DNA of 64,000 nt, taken from the NCBI RefSeq assembly GCF_019399895.1, contig NC_091865.1, forward strand, positions 1,493,001 through 1,557,000. Direction: 5' to 3'. A model generated the notes under the pieces. That model was not told the origin of the DNA and searched no databases. It saw nothing but the letters and a program-made list of their open reading frames with translations. How positions within the stretch are numbered: position 1 is the stretch's first letter; each line of letters opens with the position of its first letter. Of this stretch, positions 14,045-26,825 are shown one piece after another. Made by a program: the position numbers and the translations under genes. Origin of the DNA: Cardiocondyla obscurior (taxonomy: Eukaryota > Arthropoda > Insecta > Hymenoptera > Formicidae).

Positions 14045-17000
14045 TAGACTTTTCGCGAAAAATTTGATTGAAATCTGCTATAACTTTGACCTCGCCGAAT
14101 GAAAAAATTGAGGAACTACTTGAATGTTTGCCGAACTCAGAAGAGTAAGAGCTATCGACAGTAAGAAAGTTTGAGTGGCACTCAAATTGGAGTTCAATAG
14201 TTGAACCGAGTTAAAAATATTTCGCTACATAGGCGGAAATAGATCGTCACGTTGTCGTCGTTATAAAGCCATTTGGCATCCTAGTGAGATCCAAAAGCTC
14301 ACGGAACTTCGAAATGCTTTATGATATTCAGATAGGAGTATCATAATAGAAGGAAAATAACAATTAAAAAGCGTAGACGGTCGAGAAGAAATGTCAGGAA
14401 AGGAACAGAAGGGGAAAGAGTAGAAAGGCAGGAGTTATTACTCGCGAGTGGGCGAGCATTTTAAATGTTTGAATTGAAAGAGAAGAAAAGTGAGCTGCGG
14501 AAAAAATCGAGAAAAAGATAATTAAGAGGAAGAAAATCGGTTAAGGGAATTGAAATGTGAAAAAGCAGAAACAAATTCGAGCGAATAATTTGGTTAAGGA
14601 TTGAGCGTATCAAAAAAAAAAAAAAAAAGAAAATGAGAAGGTTAAAACGAGATTTTTAGTTGTTTTAGCGGAGATGTACGTGCATCCGCGTAGTAATTAA
14701 AACAAGAAGTACCAAACATTCGACCGCTTAAGATCAAAGCCGAGGTTAATTAACATGAGCTTTTCACAATTTATTAAATTGAATTTTTTTAACGCTCAAC
14801 GGTTTGGGGAATAATTCTGCAACTTATGAGGTAAACATTAAATATTGCGCTTTGGCAAACTTGTCTAATTAGAAGCTCGTCGGTTGGTTCTTAATTCGTA
14901 CTTGTGTATAGTATCGATTATACTAATACGTATTATAATAATAATACAATTGTTGTATTATTAAATCATTGTCGAGAGAGCTGGTATTACTGGACTTTTA
15001 CAATACTGAAAAGCAACGACAGTGATAAACTCATCAAAAATTTATCCGTCGTTTCGTGCAGTTTGAGGAGTAAAATTATAACCAGATCAACAAGGATTAT
15101 TTGAAATTCATTCGGCATATCAGATCTCCACGTAAAAGCGGTGTAATTAAAGAAAGCTTGCGAAAACGCCGTGAAAGCCATAAAAAGAATTGAAAATTTA
15201 TAAAGCGCTTTAGCGCCTTCCTCTTTTTATAAAAGGTGCGAAGAAAAATAATTAATGGTTTATTACATATTTTAATTATTTGCAAAGAAAAACAAGATTT
15301 AAAAAAGAAGATATTGACTGATATCTCTGAGTAGATGCAGAAAAAATTTCAAACGTTTGTCATAGCAAGATTGGATTGGTATATACGAAAAAGAATTTAA
15401 TCAGTTAAAGATTTAATTAAAGATTTAATCAGCTACTTTCCAATTCGTATTATAAGATACAAAGGAAAGGTGAGCTATCGTTGATAAGCCATTCGAAACA
15501 GCATTTTATTCAATTTCGAAAAAAAAACATATAATCCAAGTGAAATCGAAAAGCGGAGAAAAACGAAAGAGCTAAAAAATCGTACGAGAAACATTGCGAA
15601 GGTGAAAAACTATTAGTAGCAAAATTCAGCGACATACTCGACGAAAAGTAAAGGACATGTCGTTTATGAAAATAGTTGGGGCAGGAAGAGAAAAAGAGTC
15701 GGAAAGAAAAAGTAGGATGAAAAATAAGAAAATTTCGAAGGCTGTCAAACAGCTCCAAGTTGCGCGGCCCTCTCTTAGAATAGAAATCGGTTCTCGAGAG
15801 GAGAAATAAAATTCTTCGCCGGTTTGTTTTGCATGGAAACTACTGCGAAAGGTTATACAACTCGGTATCGAATGTCTCTGACAGCGAATAAAACCGCCCA
15901 CCCGTGCCTAGGAAAAGAGTAGATGGTGTATTATTGAAAGGGAGAAGCATGCGGAATCGTTTAACGAACCTGATTTATGCGGAATCTACGCTTTTGGAAT
16001 TTTCAGTATCTCCAGTATTGATCGTCCCTAATACACCCTGAATTTCCGACACGTCGACAAACGATCGCGGCGAATCGCAAAAACCTATGCCAAAAATTCG
16101 CTTCTCTCGCTTTTTTGGAACGAGAAACGTGATAACACTTTTAGAAAGTCACCGAAAAATCAACCACCATTTCGCTTGGCCTGATCTCGCGTTATGGTGA
16201 TGAATAGAAGTTCGTGTAACAGAAGAACTCCCGGAAAATGTTGCAATTTCCGGCCCGCCACGGTAAATTCATTGCGCCGGAGGCGTAATCCCGAGGGACG
16301 AGAGCGCGTAGGGCATTCTGAATCGAGATTTTGCGACTTAGAACACGAATGCACATTTTTACAATGCCGTTTGTTAAAAGCAGTACGTATGCACTCGGAT
16401 TTACCACCGTTTTTTCTTTGCTTGCCTGTACGATAGTGTGAAAAACGACGAGAAACAATTACATTTATCACGAAACAGGCAGAGCGTGATTGTTACGTGG
16501 ACGGATTATTCTATCGATCATGTATTTTATACGGATTATGAGCATCGTCAGCAGAGATATTCGCGAGATTTTTTTTCTGCTATGATCTGTTGGAGCACAA
16601 ATGCGAAATTAAGAGAATTTAATTGAAGTGTGGTAAAAAAAGAAATTATTTTGACATAAGATTTTTTTTTCTTTCTTTCGCTCAGCGGCTTGAAGTCGCA
16701 AAATATAGAACGATGAAAAGAGTAGCCTGATTTTTTCATTTTAACGATTGGCTCTTTATGAGTACGTTCTAATAAGGATTCTTTTGAAATGAAAAGATGG
16801 CAGATATGAATTAAAGATTTTTATCCGACGGAAGATTATGAAATAATCGCTATCGAATTGAATGGAAAGCCACAGTTGAATTGAACGGTAAGGTCACCCG
16901 CAAGGCAAGTGATAGAATTCATTGATTGAATATCGCTTGCAACATCGATAGAGAAGCGGAATTAAAGAGAAAAATAATTTTTTATACGTGAAATCACGTA

Positions 17001-18520
17001 AGGATCACGGTCGCAATTTATTAACGATTATTCACTTATTTAAAAGAGAAAAAAAGAGAAAGCGAGGCATGTGATCGAAGAAAAATCAGCGATGATCAAG
17101 CGAGTACTTTCGATTTGTGAGGGGATGTCAGTTGTAACATATTTTCCCTTTCGTATATCGTCTTTTTTTTAGGGAGGGAAAAAAACTCTAATGGACCTGA
17201 ATTGTGTGATAATAGCTTGATGACGTTGACGGACGATTAGATTTTTGTCGAAACGGTTTTCATCAAGGGTTCGATTTCCCGTGCGTTTCATTCGATCGAA
17301 TAGTATTAAGCACAGCAGTGAATGAGAAAGTCGCGTAGAATTCGAAACTAGGAAGATAATTAAACGTGCCCGGGGAAAATCGAGGAAATTCGCGTTGAAA
17401 TCGTGAGTAAAGTGGCGATCAACTTAAACGTGGGGGCAACATAGCTCGCGCACTTTAAATTCACGACGCAGGGAAAATGAAAACGGCAACGACAAATGCA
17501 TCGTAGACACTTGAAACACAAAGTAGTAGACCATAGCTCGCCGAATTCAAGCTCGACGCTGTCCGAAACGTCATTTAAAGCCCGGTAACGTTAGACGACA
17601 TCGGAAGTGCAACGCGGGGCAATTGTGTTTACGGAGAACGGATGCTATCGATTATTCAGGGGTTACTGTTTTGCGATCGTGCCTGCGACCGCGAGACTAA
17701 AGCTCTAGATTGACTACTAGGCAGTGTATCATAAAGTGCATTAATAGGCGGATATGACATGCGCATTAATGAACTCATCTAATCGTAATCGTGGGAATAT
17801 TGACGCGGAAATTCACAGGGATTGATTCAATTAACGATAGTATATGATAAATAATTTCAGCTTTTGATATTAACATTATGTTAATATTGTAGAGGCAAGT
17901 GTAACGTATAGTATATTTGACGAATTTAATAATTTTTTTTTTTTTAAAGTTTAGTGAGTCTTAAAAATAGTTAAAAAATATATACAAGCTATAATTCCTG
18001 TTTTTATTTTATATCGACATGAATATTACATTCTTCGCGAATTTATACATATAATGCAATAATATATTTTTTTAATGACATTTATGTGAGATATGAGTTA
18101 ATCGAAAAGTAATTGTTATAGACGAAATGTATGTAATCAATTCATAGATTAATACACAAAGGAAGCGCAACTGCCTTCGAGGTCAAAGACCTTCCCGAAT
18201 ACAACATCGAGCTTCAAGTTCTAGTCAAGTGAGTCGATTGGCAAGTCACAGTTTTCGGTTATTATTTCTGCTATATTACTATTAAAAGATTGTTATATTC
18301 AGTGACTCAAAAAACTGCAAGAAAACTACAGTGATTGAAATTATTTTGAGTACTATGATATTAAAGTGTCATCACTGAAGATTTTCATCCCATTATGACA
18401 ACTCGACACCCCACGTGTCTTACCGAATTTGCACCTCCCGTCGTTGTGACCATACCGGATATCTTTTGAAATCCTTCGACAAAATTACATGGAAGTAGAA
18501 AACCACAAGAGTTAATTAAA
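9401..18520. other. non-coding region upstream of the octopamine receptor
   Basis: No supported gene. Frames of up to about 110 codons (for example 9603-9938 and 13044-13382) start at non-ATG codons or overlap on both strands and look random. Notable content: poly-T near 11280, a TTAA-type run at about 12803-12824, a poly-A run near 14020, and purine-biased GC-richer DNA from about 14.3 to 17.5 kb. A CAA|GTGAGT sequence at 18227-18234 could be the donor of an upstream untranslated receptor exon, but this is speculative. Confidence 0.45.
10917..10984. repeat. short inverted repeat, motif shared with 987-1016
   Basis: Left arm 10917-10946 and right arm 10957-10984 are imperfect reverse complements (about 22 of 28). 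The right arm also resembles 987-1016, just outside the 829-bp palindrome (about 23 of 30, all differences transitions). It may be a remnant of a dispersed repeat family. Confidence 0.4.
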
Positions 18521-21500
18521 ATGCGGCAATTAAACGCCACCACATGTACTGATTTGTACGACAGCGTCGAGTGGTTCAACTTATGGAGTATAGTTATCTT
18601 AATAATTTTGATAATCATTAATAGCATAATCATGTTAGGTAATCTCTTGGTCATTCTGGCCGTCAGTTGCACTTCTAAACTGAGGACCGTGACGAATATG
18701 TTCATTGTGAATCTGGCAGTCGCCGATTTGATGGTCAGCGTCTTAGTCTTGCCATTCAGCATAATTTGGGAAGTTTTCAAGGTAAGATACTTATATAAGG
18801 TAAGATATATTAGTCGACGACAAAACAACGAATTAATATTAACGTGAAATTAAGAGAGTCATGAAAATATTAAAGATAATATTAAAATTTAAAGATTTAA
18901 CGCATTTATTCAAGTATTTATTTATTATATGTGTGTTATTGTGAATTATTTTTTATTATTTATTATAAGAACAGAAAATTTAACAGAAAAAAAACGAACG
19001 ATAAAGATTATTTGGAAAGAAAATGTGATCACGCTTTATTAAAGTAGTGCATTATATTTCACACTTTATTCTGCCTTGTTAGAGCTGCATTTTGCATCAA
19101 CGACATTCATTTTGTCGCAATCAATACTACATTTTTCGTACAATGGTCGATCATAAAAGTATCAGTCACAACAACGTTATGACGTATCAATGTAGCGACA
19201 AGGTATCTGCGAGAAAAATTTCATTCACTGGATGTTCATTAACGCATGGTTTTCGACAGGGTCGATTTACCCTCACATTAAACAAATCGCCAAATCCCGT
19301 CCTTTGAAATGTTCGCTCGTTAGGTGAGTATTTGATGATGAATGGAGTGCTCATTATTGATAGAAAATATTAATTTTCTGTTTAATATTTTAAACAGATT
19401 TTTAATACTAATTTCAAGAAACGTAAAAAAAGTATATTATTTGGCATTTCTGCCAAATTAGCCTCTCCATTATTTTTTATTATTTTAGTGTAATTTATTA
19501 ATTCGATAAATATTAATTCGATAAATTCGATAAATTATAATGATAGTTTTTATACTTTTTTTTTCAACATTATATTATACATACAATTATGAAGGTTTAA
19601 GTAGAATTCACGGAAGATGCAACAATTTGTTGGCTTTCCTCTTTGGTCCTCTCATGTCGGATTTTCACGTTTTTGTAATATTCATATATATACGCGTACG
19701 AGAACCTAAAAACAGGTCGATGGGCAGTAACTGAAGCACGGAAGAGGAGGAATCTCTCTCTTAACTTGAACCGAAAACGAGATGTTCTATTTAACTGGAG
19801 TTTATACGATATAGCACAAGTTAGTTTATTGCAGAATTATTACGATACTACTTTTTCTTCAGGAGATCTTTTTTCCTCGTTGCTTCAACAAACTTTCCTT
19901 TTCAAGAACTGTAATTATTATCAGCTAAACAGAATTTTCAAGAATAAAAATTTTAGCAGAGTGCAGCGGAAAAAAAAATGAGAAGTCAATAATGTTGAAA
20001 AAAGGAAATATCGATTCGGTTGCTATTTGTCTATGACTGCGATTCAATTATAGCTACAGTAAGTAATGAGACTGTAAGTAATGAGAGTGAATTATCGAAT
20101 TCCTATAGTGATAGCATACGTAACATCACCGGGTAAAGCTAATTCAACAGGTAGTTGTAGGTCTGTAGAGACGCGCGTTATATTGCGCGTTATTACGCGT
20201 TGTGCATCACGTCATAGAGAAATGTGCACGTATGTCACATGCAGGATATGGAATTTCATTGTATGCGGTTACATTGTGGGTCACTGTCCGATCTGAATAA
20301 AAATTAATTTGACGATTGACACGTACCAGACCGACATTTTATCTGCTCGTTAGATTTTACAAGCAACGTGACATTATCATTGTCGATCATACGCGTAAAT
20401 AATCTATTTATTCATGATTAATCTTATCCTTTTAAATACCCAATACATCGATACCTGTTTTTCCTTCATTTTTGGGATGTCACCAATTCGGCATACATCA
20501 GCTTTTCATACACATTAATCTGGACATGTTTCATCTGGAAAGTAAAGCGAACTGTATTAGTGAACTTTATTGCAGCAAATTAGTTTTAAATTTAATAATA
20601 TTTAAAAGTAAAACAAAAAAAAAATGAATAAAAAAATGTTATTATTTGTGTTAAATGAGAGAAGATTTTCTTTGCCCTTAATGTTTTCTATCGCTCTTAA
20701 ACGGCTTTCTCTCGAAAGGTTTGGATATTCGGAAAAATCTGGTGTTCCATATGGCTGGCCCTTGACGTTTGGATGTGCACAGCATCGATATTGAATTTAT
20801 GCGTTATCAGTTTGGATAGGTACTTGGCTGTGACCAGACCAATTACTTATCCTCAGGTAAGTACCGTTCAGGCATTTATAAAAACAATTATTTCAAAAAA
20901 AAAAAAAAAAAAGAATAAAAAATAGATGTGCGATACGCATTACTTTACCCAATCGCAATTAGTTTGACGTGGTACAATTTGGCCAATAAAAATAATAACG
21001 CTTGCGGATATTACAGTTGCACACGAATGAATACACACGAATAGACTCTTTCCAAATTATTGCATTCAATGCTACCTGTTTCTCTGCTGTGCTTTCAGAA
21101 TTTATGCATTTAATTTTAAACGTTTAAAAAAATAAAATTGGTAAAATAATAAAGACAGAAATTTGCGTGTATTCAAAAAAACACATGAAATAAATAAATA
21201 AAAAATTAATATTTAGAGAATATGCATTTTTTTTCTACGGTAAGCGCAATAGATCGTCTAATAACGTTATCTTCTTACCTATGCAATTGTGGCGTTTCCG
21301 CCGCCACTTTCTCACTAATCGTTTCGTTTCAATAAATCTAGCTTATGTCATCAAAGAGGGCTAAAATGTTACTGGCCTCCGTTTGGATTTTGAGCTTTCT
21401 TATTTGTTTGCCACCTTTAGTGGGCTGGAAGAACGCACAGGTACGTACTAGTTACAATTAATCCGCCGCCTTCGTGATGTCTCGGGACGATTTTTAATCG

Positions 21501-24500
21501 TTATCTGACTGGCCCCAATCCGATCGTTTTGTCCGCATGCATGTTTAGTCGTATCCTCTATTCTCACAGACGGAATCAAACAATGATACGAATTTATACG
21601 GCTCATTCAACACCACCACTATACTCGTGCCGGTGAAGTCGTGCCCATGGATTTGCAAATTGAACAATGATGCTGGTTATGTTGTGTATAGGTAAGTCTT
21701 CCAAGAATTTTTAAACACTTATTATATAAATTTTAAATTAAGACGCATAGTAAAAAATTACACGGACAGTTTTCTCCTTACATTATGTATTAGGATAAAT
21801 TAATTTTCTCATGAATTCTCATGAATAAAGTGCCGACGAAACGGCAAAATGTACTGGGAAAATATTGTTTTAATATATTAACTATATTAAAAAGATAATT
21901 AAATTTATATTTGTAATAGTTTGATTTGCGTTGGCTACACACAGAAATGTCCGACATGTTATCGTGAAATGTTACAATTATAACTAGCATAACAGAAAAT
22001 CACAATCCCATTGTTGCAGCGCTCTAGGCTCCTTCTTCATACCGATGTTTGTGACGATTTTTTTTTATTGGCGAATCTATAATGTTGCGGCTTCCACAAC
22101 AAAGGCTATTAATCAAGGTTATCAGGAAACAAAACCTGGAAATAGGTAAACCATTGCGCCAGTTTTCCGATATTTCCGTTTGCCAAACAAATTTATATTT
22201 TTAGAATTTTTTATTTATCTTCCATTGCACATGTATTTATGTTGTTTTCGTATATGTGATGAATACTACTCGTCACTTAGTATTAATTTTTCTTTTATCT
22301 GTCTAGCTAATAATGAATCTGTTTTTTTAGTAATAATTATTTTATCAATTTAAATTGTTAATATAATATTATATTGTGCAATACAAATTTATTATTTTTT
22401 ATTATATTTTTTAGTTAAGTATATAGCGAAACAAATAAATTTTCTTGCATTTGACCATCTTTTGTTCTTGTATGTCGTGATTATTTTTACATCTGTATCA
22501 CGGATCTACGGTGTATTTCTTCTCTGTGTAAATGGGAAAACCTTTTTACAAAAGATTTATTACGCAACTGGCAGATATAATAGACAATGTTTATGCAAAG
22601 ATATATTTTCCTATTCTCAATTAGATTTGACGAACAAGGATTGATCTTACGCATACACTGTGGCCGCGGTCGCAGTCGCAGTCGCAGCCGCAACCGCGAT
22701 AACGTTCGCAACGACAGCAACAACAGCAACTCAAAAAGTTCGGACACCAGCTCTGTCAAGGAGAAGCAGCAAATCGCAGACTCTTATCCTACCCTTCAAA
22801 TAGTTAATGAAACGTCCAAAAATCTCGAGAAAACACCGTCGCAAGTTTTGGTACATAGCAGCAATGGGCAGATGCAGACGGAACTTTATCCAACTCCTCT
22901 AAGCACGCATATTAAGGTAAATTAAATTTTTACGAGTTTTATTTACACAGACTTGAGGACACGATCAACTGCTCGAAATATACGGATCTTTTTTATTTTT
23001 TTATTTTTTTTTTAATTTGCGTAAAATGCAAGTAAATGATTTGATTGACGAATATTGCAATGTGTAGTAACACATTGCAATTTTCGTCTATTTAAATTTC
23101 TATTAATTCGTCTATTTAATTTCGTTACTATTTAAACATAAAAACGGGTGGTTGCTTTAAAACACTTGTAAATCTCTCGCGAAAGTTACTAGGTATGTTT
23201 TATAGATAAACGTGGTGGGTGTGTACCGGGGTCGTAAAACCGGACTTGTTAAATCCATTTTTAGATCGATAGTGTCCATAAAATCAACAATAACAAAAGG
23301 CGACACAGCTGCGACAGTCACGATGCCGAAGACGAGTTATCACAGCATGACATGACACCCCCCGGCGAGAAGAAGCTAGTAACAAAGCTGACTAAGAACT
23401 TTAAATCCCATGTGCGTTTCCTAAATCTGTTTAATCTTACAGTTTTGACTACGGGATACATTTTTTATTAATATTTTTTATAAACGAACAAGTAGCGTTT
23501 GATTATTGTTTTATAAGACTTTATACGATCGATATTTGTTTTAATCAATTTGATAATAATATCGATTACTTGTCCGGGATTAATTTAATTTTCATATAAA
23601 TTATTAAAATACAAATGCACGTTACAAATGAGTTGACAGTTCCTTCGTTATTCAAAGCAAGCTATTTATATTGATTTTTTTTATACAATGCATTAATATT
23701 TTTATAAATTTAAAGGATATTTAATATTGCATGTCAATTGTCAGCGCTGCTTGAGATAAAGTTGTATGCAGGTGAAGAGATTTCGCGTGGAGACGAAAGC
23801 GGCAAAGACTTTAGGCATCATTGTCGGTGTTTTCGTTGCTTGCTGGCTACCCTTCTTCACACTGTATCTGATACGCCCATTCTTCCCAAATTTCGTCAAT
23901 CCAGTCGTCTTCAATATACTATTCTGGCTGGGATATTGTAATTCCGCGATAAATCCGTTTATCTACGGATTCTACAGCAAGGACTTTCGGTTTGCTTTCA
24001 AGAGGATCGTGTGCTGCAGATGCTTCTCCATTCTACGTTCTAACATCTCGCGACGTGGTAGTGATGCCAGCCAATTAGCAGGGAGGTAAGTATTAAAAGA
24101 TTTGTATTGCAAAGCATGTTATAATTCATTCTTCTAGTTACGCGTTATTCGTAATAAAAGAAGCGTTTAAATCAGCGTGGCGATTTATATCTATTATAAA
24201 ATGCGACAAAGCGACATTGCATTTTACCAATTTTTTACGCAATCGCATTTTTGCATTATAATGATTAAATTTTAAAAAGGAATTAATTATCTTTTCTATA
24301 GTTTTAAAATTAAAAATTTAAATTTAGACATTTTTGCTACATGTAAGTTTACAGCGTATAAACTTTTTATCATTCGTATCTGAACCTAAACGCGAAGAAA
24401 GTTTTTTTTATGTGACGATATATGTAAGAAAATCTATTAAATTTCGTTTCGCTTTATGTACCGTAAACTATAATATACATATATCTTCGAGATTTGTCTG

Positions 24501-24829
24501 AGAATCATTATTTCTTAGTCAGTTATACTGTCTTTTTGCTGGATTGTAAAATATGCGATCATTTCTGTGGCTCGGATCTAAAATAGCCAATTTTGGTTAA
24601 ATCAAACTAAAAATATACTGTTTAAATTTCGTAACGTCTAAGTTTTAATTAGCTCAAAAGAACTTGTTTATATCTACAGTGAAATTTCACGGAAACAATT
24701 CTGTGTATATTTCATAGGAATGACCGAAATCTGAATTGCTTGAATCGTGCGGCTCAACAAGGTAACTCCATGGACTCAGATCCGGAACTGGGATTAAAAG
24801 CAACCCATTCTCAGAGTGAACCAAAATGA
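18521..24829 (+). CDS. Oamb: OAMB-type (alpha1-adrenergic-like) octopamine receptor
   Basis: Rhodopsin-class amine GPCR of 536 residues. Coding exons: 18521-18781, 20719-20856, 21342-21440, 21570-21691, 22020-22145, 22625-22916, 23265-23411, 23772-24085, 24718-24829; all junctions are GT-AG and in frame. Visible landmarks: N-glycosylation site NAT near the N-terminus, GN in TM1 (N41), D69 in TM2, C96, the amine-binding D103, DRY at 120-122, W148, TM5 serines S207 and S211 before P215, CWLPFF at 419-424, NPFIY at 456-460, and a CCRC palmitoylation-type cluster at 476-479. The INQG segment after TM5 and the LILRIH segment in loop 3 match what I know of OAMB rather than dopamine receptors. The family signals through calcium, and some isoforms also raise cAMP. 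Loop 3 (about 240-397) carries an Arg-Ser repeat. Upstream untranslated exons and alternative last exons are not excluded. Confidence 0.88.
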
Positions 24830-24905
24830 TTGTGCCTGCGCGATCGGTCTGCTTCGCCGCACGTCACTTTCAATACGCGATCCTCTACAGCAAGAATATT
24901 CTTTG

Positions 24906-24911
24906 AATAAA
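24906..24911 (+). terminator. candidate poly(A) signal of the octopamine receptor
   Basis: AATAAA lies 77 bp past the receptor stop codon. It is the nearest canonical signal; longer 3' ends are possible. Confidence 0.4.
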
Positions 24912-25271
24912 GACGGTGTTTCACAAACCACAGTTAAGGGGATCCTGTAGCGGAAACCGAACTTAGGCGAGAATGGTAAAGTAAAAATCAAAATTTGACT
25001 AGTAATTTGCTCCACTTCAAGATCCCTTTAACTCGTAACCGGCATATGACAACCAATCGCGACCTCCTTGACGTTTAATGTACCAATGTAAATCAATTTG
25101 GATATTCTGCTAAATTAATATTGCGTCAACGCGTCTAAGGAAACTGGAACTAAACATGAAACCGGAAATGTCCGAACAAACAAATAAACGAAGTAGCAAA
25201 TTATTCGCTACTTCACTCAAAAAAATATTCAGCATTGTTTTTTTTTTTTTTTTTTTTTTTTTTAAATGACA

Positions 25272-25346
25272 GAGTAACAAAGCAAGCTACGTAAATGGCC
25301 ATTGTTAATCTCTAAGAAACGTAGCTTGTTATTTCTTTGTTACTCG
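25272..25346. repeat. small hairpin downstream of the receptor
   Basis: GAGTAACAAAG-CAAGCTACGT at 25272-25292 is the reverse complement of 25319-25346 apart from a few inserted bases in the right arm. The loop is about 27 bp. It follows a long T tract. It could form an RNA hairpin if the receptor 3' UTR extends this far. Confidence 0.5.
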
Positions 25347-26029
25347 CTTATGGAATACGCGTATTTGTGGTAAGTCGCAAACTTGATTAAACAAGCTTGC
25401 TTGTTAAAACGCGCGATCACACTGAAACGAGTTAACATGGGGTGAAGAAGAGGAAAAGTCAAGTAGCGAACTGTTCTCTTCATTTTTCCGTCATTTATGG
25501 ACGGTGAATGGAAAGAAAACGACAACGCAAATTTTGTGCTATGCAATTTACCGTTGCGCTGCAATCGAAACGTTGACAGGAAACGGAGTGCCAGGTAGAG
25601 TTTTACGACGCGCGTTTACTTGAAATTGGATTTTAGCACGACTTACCTTTCTTTTCTCTTTTCACTTTTTGCAGATGAATATGGTATTTCATTTGATAGA
25701 AGCGAAAAGAGAAATAAAAATTAAAAAGTCGATTTTTTGATATGGGTCCCGTACGCCTGCACATCTTTGGGATAATTTTTGTGGCGTACCATTTGGACCC
25801 TTGTACCCTTTTAAACTACATGAGAAAGCTTTCCATGCATCGTTCGTAAAATTATTGTCTTTTTGCGTCAAACAAACGCATATTAAATTATTGTACGCAG
25901 TTAATATATGTTGCATGTGTCTGACGTGGATCGCGATCAATCAGAAGAGGACCGACCGTTTATTAGATCTGAAAGTGATAATTTCCGATAATGTCGCATA
26001 ATGTGTACTTAATCGGTAGAAAGGAGATT

Positions 26030-26564
26030 TCAATATTAAGACGGGAAAGGAAGAGAAGAAAGTAATGTGATGCTTATAGAATAATAATTAATAATAAGGA
26101 AGCTAAGAATAATAAAGAATAATAAATTATAATAAGGAAAGAAGAGTTTTGATAAAGACAAGCGGAGATAGAGTGATCAATATTAAACGGAGTATGAAAG
26201 GGGATGAGAAAGGGAATTATAGATATATAGAAAGAAGGAAGAAGAAATTGGTAATTAATTATGTGTTAATGAATGAAGAATTATGAAAAAAAGTGTAAGA
26301 GATAGTAGTAGAGAACAGGATTGATTTAGATCACTTTCCGGTGATGATTAGGTTAAAAGGAAGGCTAAAGAAAAGAAGGGAGAGGAAAAAAAGAAACGGA
26401 GATGAAGAGAGAGAAAAAAAGAAGAGGGATTTCGGATAATGATTAAGTGAAGGAGGAGATAAAGAGGAAGAGAAAATGGTGAATGAAGAATGTAAGAGAA
26501 AGAAAAAAAAACAAAGAAAGTAAGAGCAAAGTTAAGGAAATGAAGGAATGACAAAACTGAGAAG

Positions 26565-26597
<33 letters not shown>

Positions 26598-26600
26598 AAA
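26030..26600 (+). repeat. polypurine-rich low-complexity tract
   Basis: For about 550 bp the plus strand is dominated by A and G (GAAGAAA, GAGAGAAA and similar), ending in about 30 consecutive A residues and a TAAATAAATAAA run. The long minus-strand frame here (26348-26554) is only a Phe/Leu/Ser-rich by-product. Confidence 0.6.
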
Positions 26601-26687
26601 TAAATAAATATGAATATATATGTGTTCTATATGAACCCAATCGGTGTAATTCCCTTTGTCATCCCGTAATAGTATATACCGTTATAT

Positions 26688-26825
26688 CGAGAGAAAAATT
26701 ATCTGCTCTCTATATGTTCTTTTACACGTATACTATACACGCGTGTATACAACCACACACACAGACACGTACGTACGTAAAATCTCGTTGTAATGAGAGA
26801 AAATAATCTGCTCTCTATGTGTGTT
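26688..26825. repeat. two diverged direct repeats, ~105-bp spacing
   Basis: A GAGAGAAAA...ATCTGCTCTCTAT block begins at about 26688 and again at about 26794. Each copy is followed by TGTTCTT.YACAC. CA/TG-rich and ACGT-rich simple sequence lies between them. Confidence 0.5.

Noticed and set aside
17266..17282. GGGTTCGATTTCCCG resembling a tRNA T-arm
   Set aside because: The upstream 60 bases do not form acceptor, D and anticodon stems.
18385..18828. 147-codon minus-strand frame
   Set aside because: It is antisense to the first coding exon of the octopamine receptor, which has clear GPCR motifs on the plus strand.
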